From assembly GCA_018052735.1 (NCBI GenBank), contig JAGPMT010000004.1, positions 24,124-88,123 of the forward strand: DNA of 64,000 nt, read 5' to 3'. Within the stretch, counting starts at the first letter, position 1, and the number at the start of each line of letters is the position of its first letter. Of this stretch, positions 18,349-26,563 are shown piece after piece. Position numbers and translations under genes: made by a program. The notes beneath the pieces were generated by a model, which did not search any database, was not told where the DNA came from, and saw only the letters and a program-made list of their open reading frames with translations. The stretch comes from Phycisphaerae bacterium. GTDB taxonomy: Bacteria > Planctomycetota > Phycisphaerae > Sedimentisphaerales > Anaerohalosphaeraceae.

Positions 18349-19572
18349 ATGGATTTCAAGCATCGACAGTTATCCAACGGCTTAACTCTCATCGGCGAGG
18401 TCAATCCGGCAGCCCGATCGGCTGCCGTTGGATTTTTCGTCCGCACAGGTGCCCGCGATGAAACAGCGCCGCTCAGCGGAGTATCTCATTTTCTCGAGCA
18501 TATGCTGTTCAAAGGCACTGCCTCTCTGTCGGCTCTGGAAGTCAACGAGGCGTTTGACCGTCTGGGTGCAAAGTTTAACGCCTTCACCAGCGAAGAAAAT
18601 ACCGTCTATTATGCAGCCGTTCTGCCGGAATATCTTATACCCGCGGCAGAATTATGGATGGAATTGATGAGGCCGGCTCTTCGGGATGAGGATTTTGCCG
18701 TTGAAAAAAATGTGATTCTTGAAGAAATCGCCATGTATAAAGATCTCCCGCAGTTTGAGGTGATGGATCAGGGCCGCGCCCAGCATTTCGGCGAACATCC
18801 CTGCGGGAACAGTGTACTTGGAACCCAAGAGTCCATATCTGCCTTGACGGCCGACCAGATGCGGTCGTATTTTGCCCGGCGGTATGTCCCAAACAATATG
18901 GTCCTTGCCTGCTGCGGAAATTTTGATTTTGATGCACTATGCAAATTGGCTGAACAGAAATGCAGCTGCTGGAATGCCTCTGAAACATACCGCTGGCTGA
19001 GTGATTTCAGAGGGACATTTGAAAAAAAATGTCGGCCCAATCCGAATCTGGCACGTCAGCACATTTGCCTGCTCAGTCCCTCGGTCTCAATGCAGGATCC
19101 GCGCCGGTATGCGGCTTCCCTGCTGGGAATGATTTTGGGTGACGACAGCGGCTCCCGTTATTACTGGGCTTTAACAGAGCCGGCCCTTGCAGAAACAGCC
19201 GTAATGCAGTGTGAATCAATGGACGGCACAGGAGTGTTTTACAGTTATATCTGCTGTGATCCCAACAATACACAGCAGGTACTGAATTGCATTCAAGACA
19301 TATACGCATCCGTCTATACACAAAAAATCTCTGAAACGGAGTTAAACGCCGCTAAAAACAAGGTTCTGAGTGCCTTAGCCCTTAAATGCGAGCAGCCGAT
19401 GGGACGGCTGGTTTCCTTAGGATTCAACTGGATTTACAACAGCCGCTATTTGAGCGTCCGGCAGGATATCGAATCCGTTAAAGCAGTTACCATCCGCGAT
19501 ATTTATCAATTGATCGAGGAGTATAATCCCGGTCACTATACGCTGTTCTCCATTGGGCCTAAAGAGGTATAA
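18349..19572 (+). CDS. M16-family zinc peptidase, catalytic subunit
   Basis: The 407-residue M16B peptidase has the inverted zinc motif HFLEHMLFKGT (near residue 48) and the downstream Glu in EKNVILEEIAMYKD. The Arg/Tyr element of the C-terminal half is replaced (DDSGSRYYWALTEPALAE). It therefore complements the preceding gene, which has Arg/Tyr but no zinc site, as in heterodimeric M16B enzymes. No signal peptide is seen, so it probably acts in the cytoplasm. Confidence 0.93.
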   Translation: MDFKHRQLSNGLTLIGEVNPAARSAAVGFFVRTGARDETAPLSGVSHFLEHMLFKGTASLSALEVNEAFDRLGAKFNAFTSEENTVYYAAVLPEYLIPAAELWMELMRPALRDEDFAVEKNVILEEIAMYKDLPQFEVMDQGRAQHFGEHPCGNSVLGTQESISALTADQMRSYFARRYVPNNMVLACCGNFDFDALCKLAEQKCSCWNASETYRWLSDFRGTFEKKCRPNPNLARQHICLLSPSVSMQDPRRYAASLLGMILGDDSGSRYYWALTEPALAETAVMQCESMDGTGVFYSYICCDPNNTQQVLNCIQDIYASVYTQKISETELNAAKNKVLSALALKCEQPMGRLVSLGFNWIYNSRYLSVRQDIESVKAVTIRDIYQLIEEYNPGHYTLFSIGPKEV

Positions 19573-19641
19573 TTATCTCTCCAATTTATAAAAATCCCCA
19601 ATCTCTTGATTTTTAAAGGTGATTATGTTAAAAGGGGTAAA

Positions 19642-19662
19642 ATGTTAGATTGGATGGCTTGA
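19642..19662 (+). other. Possible six-codon leader ORF (MLDWMA)
   Basis: A strong AAAAGGGG site is spaced for the ATG at 19642, whose frame ends after six codons in TGA. That TGA overlaps the ATG (19662) of the coiled-coil gene as TGATG. Ribosomes could start here and re-initiate on the large gene. An alternative is that the large gene starts directly at TTG 19650. Confidence 0.35.
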
Positions 19663-22121
19663 TGCGCAACGAAAAAAACGACATCTCGTTAGATGCGGAT
19701 ATCCTGCAGAGCAAAGCGGACATTCAAGCGGCTCTCCGTGCAGCCGGCAAGTCCGTTTTGAACGAGACGCCAGCCGTCCAAGGTGAAGCTTCTATATCTT
19801 CCCAAGACACTTTGTTGGGCATTGATTTAAGCAGTTTAGAGGACCAGCAAGAGGATTCTTCTGCTTCCAAAGATCCACAAATACCAGACATGTCCGCTCC
19901 AGCATCTACTGAAATGGCTTCCCCTTCGGATGAGCTCATACAAACCCTTGAGGACCTGGACAGAGAGAATAAGCAGCTGAAGGAGCAGATGCAGCAGCTT
20001 CACGAACAAAATGCCATTTTGAAAGGCGAAAATTTAAAGATAAAAGATGCAGAAGAACTTTACAAAAATGAAATACGGCAGCTGCGAAGTGAACTCAGCG
20101 CAGTTGAAATCGCACTTTCGCAGGAACAGAGCAAGAATCGCTCTCTTACAGCTAAAATAAGCGAGTTGGAGGGTCTAAACACCGCTCACGAGGAGCAGCA
20201 TAAGAATCTGTCGGAACAGCTTGAACAAATCCGTCAGGAAAAATTGGCACTGGCTGAAGAAATGGACCGTCTTCGCGCAGAGCATTCTCTTTATCAGGAA
20301 CGGACTGGGCGTGAAATCGCTGAATTAAATCTTCACAACGAACAGCTGGCCAGTGAACGAATGGCACTGAAAAAGGAATACGATCTGCTCCATCAGGATT
20401 ATCAGGCCAGTCAAATGCAGGCCGACCGTGACAGCGACAAACTAATGGAGCAGATTGAGGAACTTCAACAGGCAAATGATAACTTACGACAAAGTCTTTC
20501 GCGGCTCCAGAAAGAAGCTTCTGCAGCGGACATCGTTTCACAGGAACTGGAGGAAAAAACCCAGAAGCTGGAAGCCCTCCAAATTCAGCTGGCACAGACC
20601 GAGCAGCAGCTTAATTCTGAGCGCCAGACAGCTTCTGCCTTGCGGGCGGAAATCAAGCGTCTTGAGGTCCAAATCCATGAGGATGCCGGATGCCGGCAAA
20701 CACTGCAGGAAGAATTAACATCTCTGAAAAGCCAATTCGAACAGGAACGCCTCAGTCTTGTGCAGCAATATGAAATCCTCAGCAAGCAGCATCAGAAGCT
20801 TGAGCGCGACTATGGTCAGATGCGTCATGAATACGAGGCCTATCAGGCACAGGCCGAGACAGAATTATCTCAAATGACCGAACAGATGGCTGAAGTTCGC
20901 AAGGAGCAACAGCGTCAAGAAGAAACAATCCGGCGGCTTAATGCTGAATTGCTTGCCGCAGGCAAAGATTCAGACAAGCTTGCTGAAGCGAACACCAAAT
21001 GCGACATGCTTCAATCGGAATTGGCGGATGCCCGCCGTCAGCTGGAGGAGGAACGACAATCCAAAGACCAGCTGCACCAGCAGGTCCAACACTACCGGAC
21101 CGCTGCCCAAGAGGCGGCTCATTTCAACATGGCAATTCAAAAGGAGCTTGCGGAATTGAAGGAGCACAACGAACATCAGCAGCAGATGATAACCGGACAG
21201 CTCGAGCATGCCCTGCTGGAAAAACAGCGGATTCAAAATGGCTTCGAACTGCTTCGGAAAGAATATTCGGAATATAAAAAGCAGAGCTGTGCGGAAACAG
21301 ACAACTTAAAGAAGCAGATTGAACATATCAAAGCTGATTACCAGAGCTTGAAGCATAACTATGAGAACATCCTGCCGGAAAATAATGACCTGCACAAACG
21401 CATTCAAGAATACCAGCGCCGTCAGGATGAGCTTATCGCGGAATTGGCCGCTGTTCATCAAGAGTTCAGCAATGCCAAAATCACATTCACAACCCAGATA
21501 GAAGCTCTTCAAAAACAGCAGCAGCAAGCCATCCTGCAGAATGAGCAGCTTCAAGAAACAGTATCAAGTCTGCAGGAGCAGCTAACGCAAGCACAGAAAA
21601 ATGCAAACGTTTACCGCCGCAAAGCAGACCTTTTTGATACCGTCCAAGCCTTCTGGCAGCAAACCATAAACGAAGAGGAACCATCTGCCGTATCTGCGCC
21701 AAACGATAAAATAGAAATGTTACCTCAGCACTTGCCCTTTGAAAATCCTGAGCCTGAACAAGCTAAGCCGGTTTCACAGGAAACATCTGCAGCATTTGAT
21801 GAGGCAGCACCAATCCCGGCATTCAATCTGGCTGAACAGATTATGGCGGAGCATCGCCGTTCTATTTCCGCACGCCGTCAGCGGATTGAACCATCTCAAA
21901 GTGTCCCGCGAAATGAGCCCATTCGTCATGTAGTTGAGCATTTTGTAGCCCATCCGTCCTATGCGGCACAAAACCAATCCGATGAGTTTTCAGCCGCTTT
22001 TTGGACAGATGGATCGCTCAGTGCCTTTCAACAGGAACTGTTGAAAGAAATAGTCCTGCGGGATATCGAGTCCAGACCTATCAGACAAAACACGCCAAAG
22101 GCATTCACGATGACCTCCTGA
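19662..22121 (+). CDS. Large coiled-coil protein
   Basis: The 819-residue protein is almost entirely predicted coiled coil, Gln/Glu/Leu-rich from about residue 90 to 660. An acidic Ser-rich N-terminal region precedes it, and a non-coiled C-terminus (about 680-819) ends in a hydrophobic SAFQQELLKEIVLRDIE helix. There is no signal peptide, transmembrane segment, Walker motif or recognisable enzymatic domain. It could be a cytoskeletal or scaffold protein; similarity to SMC arms is only compositional. The start is ATG 19662 or TTG 19650. It ends 7 bp before the gene for a membrane-anchored degenerate ATPase, suggesting a functional pair. Confidence 0.7.
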   Translation: MRNEKNDISLDADILQSKADIQAALRAAGKSVLNETPAVQGEASISSQDTLLGIDLSSLEDQQEDSSASKDPQIPDMSAPASTEMASPSDELIQTLEDLDRENKQLKEQMQQLHEQNAILKGENLKIKDAEELYKNEIRQLRSELSAVEIALSQEQSKNRSLTAKISELEGLNTAHEEQHKNLSEQLEQIRQEKLALAEEMDRLRAEHSLYQERTGREIAELNLHNEQLASERMALKKEYDLLHQDYQASQMQADRDSDKLMEQIEELQQANDNLRQSLSRLQKEASAADIVSQELEEKTQKLEALQIQLAQTEQQLNSERQTASALRAEIKRLEVQIHEDAGCRQTLQEELTSLKSQFEQERLSLVQQYEILSKQHQKLERDYGQMRHEYEAYQAQAETELSQMTEQMAEVRKEQQRQEETIRRLNAELLAAGKDSDKLAEANTKCDMLQSELADARRQLEEERQSKDQLHQQVQHYRTAAQEAAHFNMAIQKELAELKEHNEHQQQMITGQLEHALLEKQRIQNGFELLRKEYSEYKKQSCAETDNLKKQIEHIKADYQSLKHNYENILPENNDLHKRIQEYQRRQDELIAELAAVHQEFSNAKITFTTQIEALQKQQQQAILQNEQLQETVSSLQEQLTQAQKNANVYRRKADLFDTVQAFWQQTINEEEPSAVSAPNDKIEMLPQHLPFENPEPEQAKPVSQETSAAFDEAAPIPAFNLAEQIMAEHRRSISARRQRIEPSQSVPRNEPIRHVVEHFVAHPSYAAQNQSDEFSAAFWTDGSLSAFQQELLKEIVLRDIESRPIRQNTPKAFTMTS

Positions 22122-22128
22122 AACAGCA

Positions 22129-22824
22129 ATGAACATCCATGTTGCGTATTTTCTTCCAGGATGGATAACAATTTCGGGCACCACAGATGTCCTATTGGCT
22201 GTTTTAATGGCTGCGGCGGGTATAGGCATATGGTGGTCTTGCCGATGCCGTCTCCGGCAGCGGAAAACAGCAGTAAATCAGCCGGCGGCTGTGCCCCTCA
22301 AATCCCCTTCCAGCCCCCCCGATATAGCGGCACTTTTGAACTCCATCCAGTCCATCAGCCGCCCACGACCCTGTATTCTTCTGGCCGCTGTTCATCATCG
22401 CGATTTGCCAGTCACGATACCTATACGCTTAGCGATTCAATTGGCTCAAAAAGGACCCTGCCTGCTGATTGATCTGGACACACGGCGAGATGCTGTTGCA
22501 CGTGCATTCGACATCCATTCGGCAGAATTTTCTCCTCATCTGAAACTGTCCCCGATACAAACAGATATTGACAATCTGTGGATTTGGCCTGCACAGTATT
22601 TTGATTTGCTGCGGCAAATGAATCTGCGGTCATTATTAGAATACGCCGGCACCAAATATCAAACAATCCTGCTCTATGCCCCTACGCTGACCACCCTTCC
22701 TGACCGCAGGCAGATAGCTGCCTGCTCGCAATATGCCATTGTATTCAAGGGGGGGCACTCCAACCATTCGATATTGAACTCCCTGCTGCAAGCCTGCCGG
22801 TGCCGGATTCTCTGCGAGGCCTGA
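22129..22824 (+). CDS. Membrane-anchored degenerate P-loop (ParA/BY-kinase-like) protein
   Basis: The 231-residue protein has one N-terminal transmembrane segment (about 17-36), a basic stretch, a Pro-rich linker and a domain resembling the ATPase part of CpsD/Wzc-type tyrosine kinases or ParA proteins. The segment CLLIDLDTRRDAVARAFDI (112-130) matches their Walker A' region. The preceding P-loop position reads LLAAVHHRDLPVTIPIR, with no GxxGxGKT and no Lys. A Tyr-rich C-terminal cluster is absent. It is probably a non-hydrolysing relative coupled to the coiled-coil protein 7 bp upstream. Its terminus nearly abuts the convergent RuvX-PGL gene. Confidence 0.55.
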   Translation: MNIHVAYFLPGWITISGTTDVLLAVLMAAAGIGIWWSCRCRLRQRKTAVNQPAAVPLKSPSSPPDIAALLNSIQSISRPRPCILLAAVHHRDLPVTIPIRLAIQLAQKGPCLLIDLDTRRDAVARAFDIHSAEFSPHLKLSPIQTDIDNLWIWPAQYFDLLRQMNLRSLLEYAGTKYQTILLYAPTLTTLPDRRQIAACSQYAIVFKGGHSNHSILNSLLQACRCRILCEA

Positions 22825-22827
22825 CAG

Positions 22828-23979
22828 CTATGCTCTTGCGGCTTCCAGCAAGGAAGCAGCCGCCTCATCCATAATCCATGTAACTTTGTGCAGAACCGGC
22901 CACAAACCGTGTATTGGATAGCGCAAAGGCTGTGCTTCAGAAGTAAAAATGCAGCGAAGAATGTCTGCTTTGCTGCGGCCGGCAGCCAGCACCAAAATAC
23001 GGCGGGCATTTTGAATAACCGGCATTGTCAGTGTAATCCGCCGATAATCATCCCGCTGTACTACCGATGCCAGAGCATTTGTCTCCAATAAATGATAGGC
23101 ATCCGGAAAAACAGATCCAATGTGCCCATCGCTGCCGACACCCAGTACAATCAAATCAAACTGGGGCCACTGGTCAGGGGCAAGATGAAATGCCGAACGG
23201 ATATTCTCTTCATATTCTGCAGCCGCAGCTGTGCTGTCCTGATGTTCACCCCGAATTCGATGAATATTCTCAGATGGGATATCAATCTTCTGCAGAAATG
23301 CTCTGCGGGCTTGTCCGAAATTGCTGGCTGGATTGTCCGGGTCTACACACCGCTCATCCACCCAGAACAAATGAATACGCTTCCAGCACAGTGCAGCATC
23401 AGGAAGTTTATCAAAAAAGCGAAGCGGGGTCTGTCCTCCGGACAAGGCTGCGTAAAAATTTCTGCCCTGCCTTATCGCTTCAGATGCCGCCTTGCAGAAA
23501 AAATCTAATGCCAATTCCGACAGCATTTCCAAATTAGCCGCTTTGATAAGATGCAGTTTAGCCAAGCAGGCCTTGGGGGAACTGAGAAAGGACCGCAGGA
23601 TATCTGCAGCAGCAAGTGCGTCCAGACGCTTTTTCTTTTGCTGGCGCGTCCAATCAAACTCGGTAGCCAGCGACTTGGCTTCAAAACTGCTGAGCCGCTC
23701 ATCCTGAAAATAAATCGGACATGCTGTCTGTTCAGCCAGCCGGCGTGCAAACTGCCGAACAGCAGAGGCACGAGGCCCTTCTGTGCTGTCCATATTAACC
23801 GGCAGCCCTATAACAATTGCTTCAATTTTCTCGTCTTTGAGAACTTTGCTGATTTGCTCAATCAATCGGCTGTCGGCAGAAACGTCAATAACTGAATGCG
23901 GTGTTATTACTGTTTCGGAGGCGTCACAGACAGCCAGCCCTGTCCGCTTTTGACCATGGTCAATTGCAAGATACCGCAT
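22828..23979 (-). CDS. RuvX/YqgF-6-phosphogluconolactonase fusion
   Basis: One 383-residue frame contains two complete domains. Residues 1-138 are a RuvX/YqgF RNase H-like nuclease (pre-16S rRNA processing): LAIDHGQKRTGLAV with Asp7, IGLP at 57-60, QDERLSS at 92-98 and RLDALAAADIL with Asp120. Residues 145-375 are a 6-phosphogluconolactonase (pentose phosphate pathway): SGGQTP at 180-185, WVDER at 206-210, NFGQARRAFL and GVGSDGHIGSVFP at 280-292. No stop or frameshift separates them. GGGAGC precedes the ATG. It follows the guanylyltransferase gene by 26 bp in a sugar-phosphate cluster. A function linking the two activities is not apparent. Confidence 0.9.
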   Translation of the reverse strand: MRYLAIDHGQKRTGLAVCDASETVITPHSVIDVSADSRLIEQISKVLKDEKIEAIVIGLPVNMDSTEGPRASAVRQFARRLAEQTACPIYFQDERLSSFEAKSLATEFDWTRQQKKKRLDALAAADILRSFLSSPKACLAKLHLIKAANLEMLSELALDFFCKAASEAIRQGRNFYAALSGGQTPLRFFDKLPDAALCWKRIHLFWVDERCVDPDNPASNFGQARRAFLQKIDIPSENIHRIRGEHQDSTAAAAEYEENIRSAFHLAPDQWPQFDLIVLGVGSDGHIGSVFPDAYHLLETNALASVVQRDDYRRITLTMPVIQNARRILVLAAGRSKADILRCIFTSEAQPLRYPIHGLWPVLHKVTWIMDEAAASLLEAARA

Positions 23980-24005
23980 AAGTCGATGCTCCCGCAGTTG
24001 TGCGT

Positions 24006-25091
24006 TCAGAGATATTTGCCGTCTTTGTGCTTCCGAACGTTTTCCAAAAGTTCTTTGATGCGCTCGTTTTGACTGATTGGACAGACAAGCGTGGCGTCTT
24101 TGCTGTGGGCAATAACCATATTTTCAAGCCCGATTGCCGCAATGAGATGATCTTTGTCTTCGGTGATTATAATCATATTCCGGCAGTCCATCAGCTCGCT
24201 GTGTTCGGCCACAATAATATTGTCATTCTCATCCGATTCAATTACATCAGCCAGAGCTGTAAAAGAGCCCATATCCAGCCAGCGGCAGTCCAGAGAAATG
24301 CCGTACACCTGATCAGACTTTTCCATAACGGCATAGTCGATGCTGATTTTGGGCATTTTTGGAAACCACTCTGCCAGCGTCTGCTGCTGTTTGGCAGTTC
24401 CCCAATCCGCCTGAATATGGCGCAAGGGTTCGATGCAGGCAGGCAGATGCTGGGCCAACTGCTGCAGAATGGTACCGCACCGCCAGACAAACAATCCTGA
24501 GTTCCAGCGGTATTGGCCGCTTTCCAGATACTCTTGGGCAGTGTGCAGATCGGGTTTTTCCTTGAAGGCATTAATCCTGTAAACAGCTTTGCCCCCCTGC
24601 CTGCATACCTCATCCCCGAAATAAATGTAGCCCAATTGGGTACTCGGAAACGTCGGCTTAATACCGAATGTTATCAGGCCCTGCGGATTTTCGCGAACGA
24701 AGGCAAGGGCAGCACGCATCGCCGATTCAAAGGCCTCTGCCGGTTCGAGAATCTGGTCGGCCGTGACCACTGCCATGACGGCGCTGCTGTCGTACTTCTG
24801 CAGCACGGCTGACGCCAATCCGATGGCTGCCGCTGTATCCCGAACCGCCGGCTCTGCAATAACATTCTCTTCCGGCAGCTCATTGAGATTTTCGCGAATA
24901 AGGTCGGCATAATCGGCATTGGCCAAAACCAGAATATTCCGAAAATCAAAAACCGCTTTCAGCCGCTCAAAGCACTTGCGCAGCAGCGTTTGACCGTCCA
25001 GCAGCTTCAATATCTGCTTGGGCCGCCTCTGCCGGCTCAGCGGCCAAAGCCGCTTGCCTGTTCCGCCAGCCAAGATTACCGCATAATCCAT
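24006..25091 (-). CDS. manC: Mannose-1-phosphate guanylyltransferase
   Basis: The enzyme makes GDP-mannose from mannose-1-phosphate and GTP for surface polysaccharides. The 361-residue nucleotidyltransferase has the N-terminal signature ILAGGTGKRLWPLSR followed by RRPKQ, the VVTADQIL strand, FKEKPD, the YRWNSGLFVW motif and DYAVMEK. It is the short form without a fused isomerase domain. A GGGAG site precedes the ATG. It sits 27 bp after pgi, which makes the fructose-6-phosphate that feeds mannose synthesis. A ManA isomerase is not in the window. Confidence 0.92.
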   Translation of the reverse strand: MDYAVILAGGTGKRLWPLSRQRRPKQILKLLDGQTLLRKCFERLKAVFDFRNILVLANADYADLIRENLNELPEENVIAEPAVRDTAAAIGLASAVLQKYDSSAVMAVVTADQILEPAEAFESAMRAALAFVRENPQGLITFGIKPTFPSTQLGYIYFGDEVCRQGGKAVYRINAFKEKPDLHTAQEYLESGQYRWNSGLFVWRCGTILQQLAQHLPACIEPLRHIQADWGTAKQQQTLAEWFPKMPKISIDYAVMEKSDQVYGISLDCRWLDMGSFTALADVIESDENDNIIVAEHSELMDCRNMIIITEDKDHLIAAIGLENMVIAHSKDATLVCPISQNERIKELLENVRKHKDGKYL

Positions 25092-25118
25092 CCTGTCCCA
25101 CTCCCTTCAGTTGAATTG

Positions 25119-26558
25119 TTATACCAGATACGCTGTATCCACCTGTGCTACAGGTTTGATTTTTTCTGCAAGATCAGCATATTCAGCCTGTCCCATCAGG
25201 GCAAAAGTCGCCTCTTTGCCTAACTCCACTGCCGGCTGATTATAGGCATCAATGCCGAACAGCAGACCCGCAATCGAGGTTGTTACCTCATACAAGTAAA
25301 TAAACTGCCCAATCGCATCCGCATCAATGCGGTCAAAAAGAATAGTCATGCAGGGCCGCTTGTCATAAAGCAAGGCATATTCTGTAGCCAGCTTTTCACT
25401 GTTGAGCAGTTTTGACATTTTCTGACCGGCCAGATAAGCCAGTTCAGGTGCAGCTGCCGGCTGGGGTCCGATTACAATGTCCGGCTGAAATTCGCTAACC
25501 TGCAGAAAAGTAAACAGCTTATCATTCGGTCCTTCGCGATAGAGCTGGACCTGACTGTGCTGGTCGGTTGTGCCCAATGCTTTGACTGGTGTGGGGCCGA
25601 CAAACACCTTGCTGCCTTTCAAATCACAGGACTTGCCCAGACTTTCAGCCCATAATTGTCGGTACCAATCGGATAAATCCTTAAGGCCATAAGCATAAGG
25701 CATCATCACAGAAATCCGCTTGCCGCGATGATAATAATGCCAGTTTACAGCCGCATTAACCGCCGCCGGATTGGCAAAAAAGTCTTCTCGACTGACCTTT
25801 TCATCCATCGCCCGTGCGCCTTCCAGCAGCGCATCAATATCAATGCCGCAGACTGCCGCACTCAGAAGACCAACCGGACTGAGCACGCTGAACCGCCCGC
25901 CTACACCATCCGGTACAATCAGCGTACGGAGCTTATCCTCATCTGCGATTTTCCGCATTGTGCCGGAACGCGCATCTGTAGTTGCCACAACCTGACGGCG
26001 ATACCCATCCGTCCCCAGTTTTTCTATCAGTATCTGACGGATAATTAGAAACTGGGCAGCGGTTTCCGCTGTTCGCCCCGATTTGCTGATAACATTGAAA
26101 ACGGTCTTGTCCAGCTTGTCGGCAATCCAGTCCAGAAAACTTCCGAATTGTGCCGGATCTACATTGTCAAATACAAACAAACGCGGCCCTTTTCGCTGCT
26201 TTTCATCCAGATTATACATATACGGATTCAGCGCTGTCTGCAAAGCGATATTGCCCAGCGCTGAACCGCCAATGCCAAGTACAACAAAATTTTCGCAGCC
26301 GGGTTTTATATCCGCTGCAACATGTTTGACTTGACTGGGGTATTGCTTATGATACGGCAAATCCCGATATGGAATTGCCCCATTTTTCCGCTGCCGGTTG
26401 CATTCGGCAATTGCCGGCCGGGTTTTCTGTGCTAATTCATCAAACTGCTGCTTTGTTATCCCATGCTCGGGGCCAATAACATCTGCAGTTACATTCTTGT
26501 AATAGAGGGATAATTTTGTTTGCGACACAGCTAGCACTCCTGATTGGTCAATTTTCAC
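25119..26558 (-). CDS. pgi: Glucose-6-phosphate isomerase
   Basis: The 479-residue enzyme interconverts glucose-6-phosphate and fructose-6-phosphate. Family motifs are VVLGIGGSALGN, VFNVISKSGRTAETAAQF with the phosphate-binding Ser/Thr cluster, the DGVGGRFSVLSPVGL signature, and QLYREGPNDKLFTFL. The start is GTG, preceded by AGGA. It lies 5 bp after pcrA and is read in the same direction, probably cotranscribed with the guanylyltransferase and RuvX-PGL genes downstream. Confidence 0.95.
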   Translation of the reverse strand: MKIDQSGVLAVSQTKLSLYYKNVTADVIGPEHGITKQQFDELAQKTRPAIAECNRQRKNGAIPYRDLPYHKQYPSQVKHVAADIKPGCENFVVLGIGGSALGNIALQTALNPYMYNLDEKQRKGPRLFVFDNVDPAQFGSFLDWIADKLDKTVFNVISKSGRTAETAAQFLIIRQILIEKLGTDGYRRQVVATTDARSGTMRKIADEDKLRTLIVPDGVGGRFSVLSPVGLLSAAVCGIDIDALLEGARAMDEKVSREDFFANPAAVNAAVNWHYYHRGKRISVMMPYAYGLKDLSDWYRQLWAESLGKSCDLKGSKVFVGPTPVKALGTTDQHSQVQLYREGPNDKLFTFLQVSEFQPDIVIGPQPAAAPELAYLAGQKMSKLLNSEKLATEYALLYDKRPCMTILFDRIDADAIGQFIYLYEVTTSIAGLLFGIDAYNQPAVELGKEATFALMGQAEYADLAEKIKPVAQVDTAYLV

Positions 26559-26563
26559 ACTTT

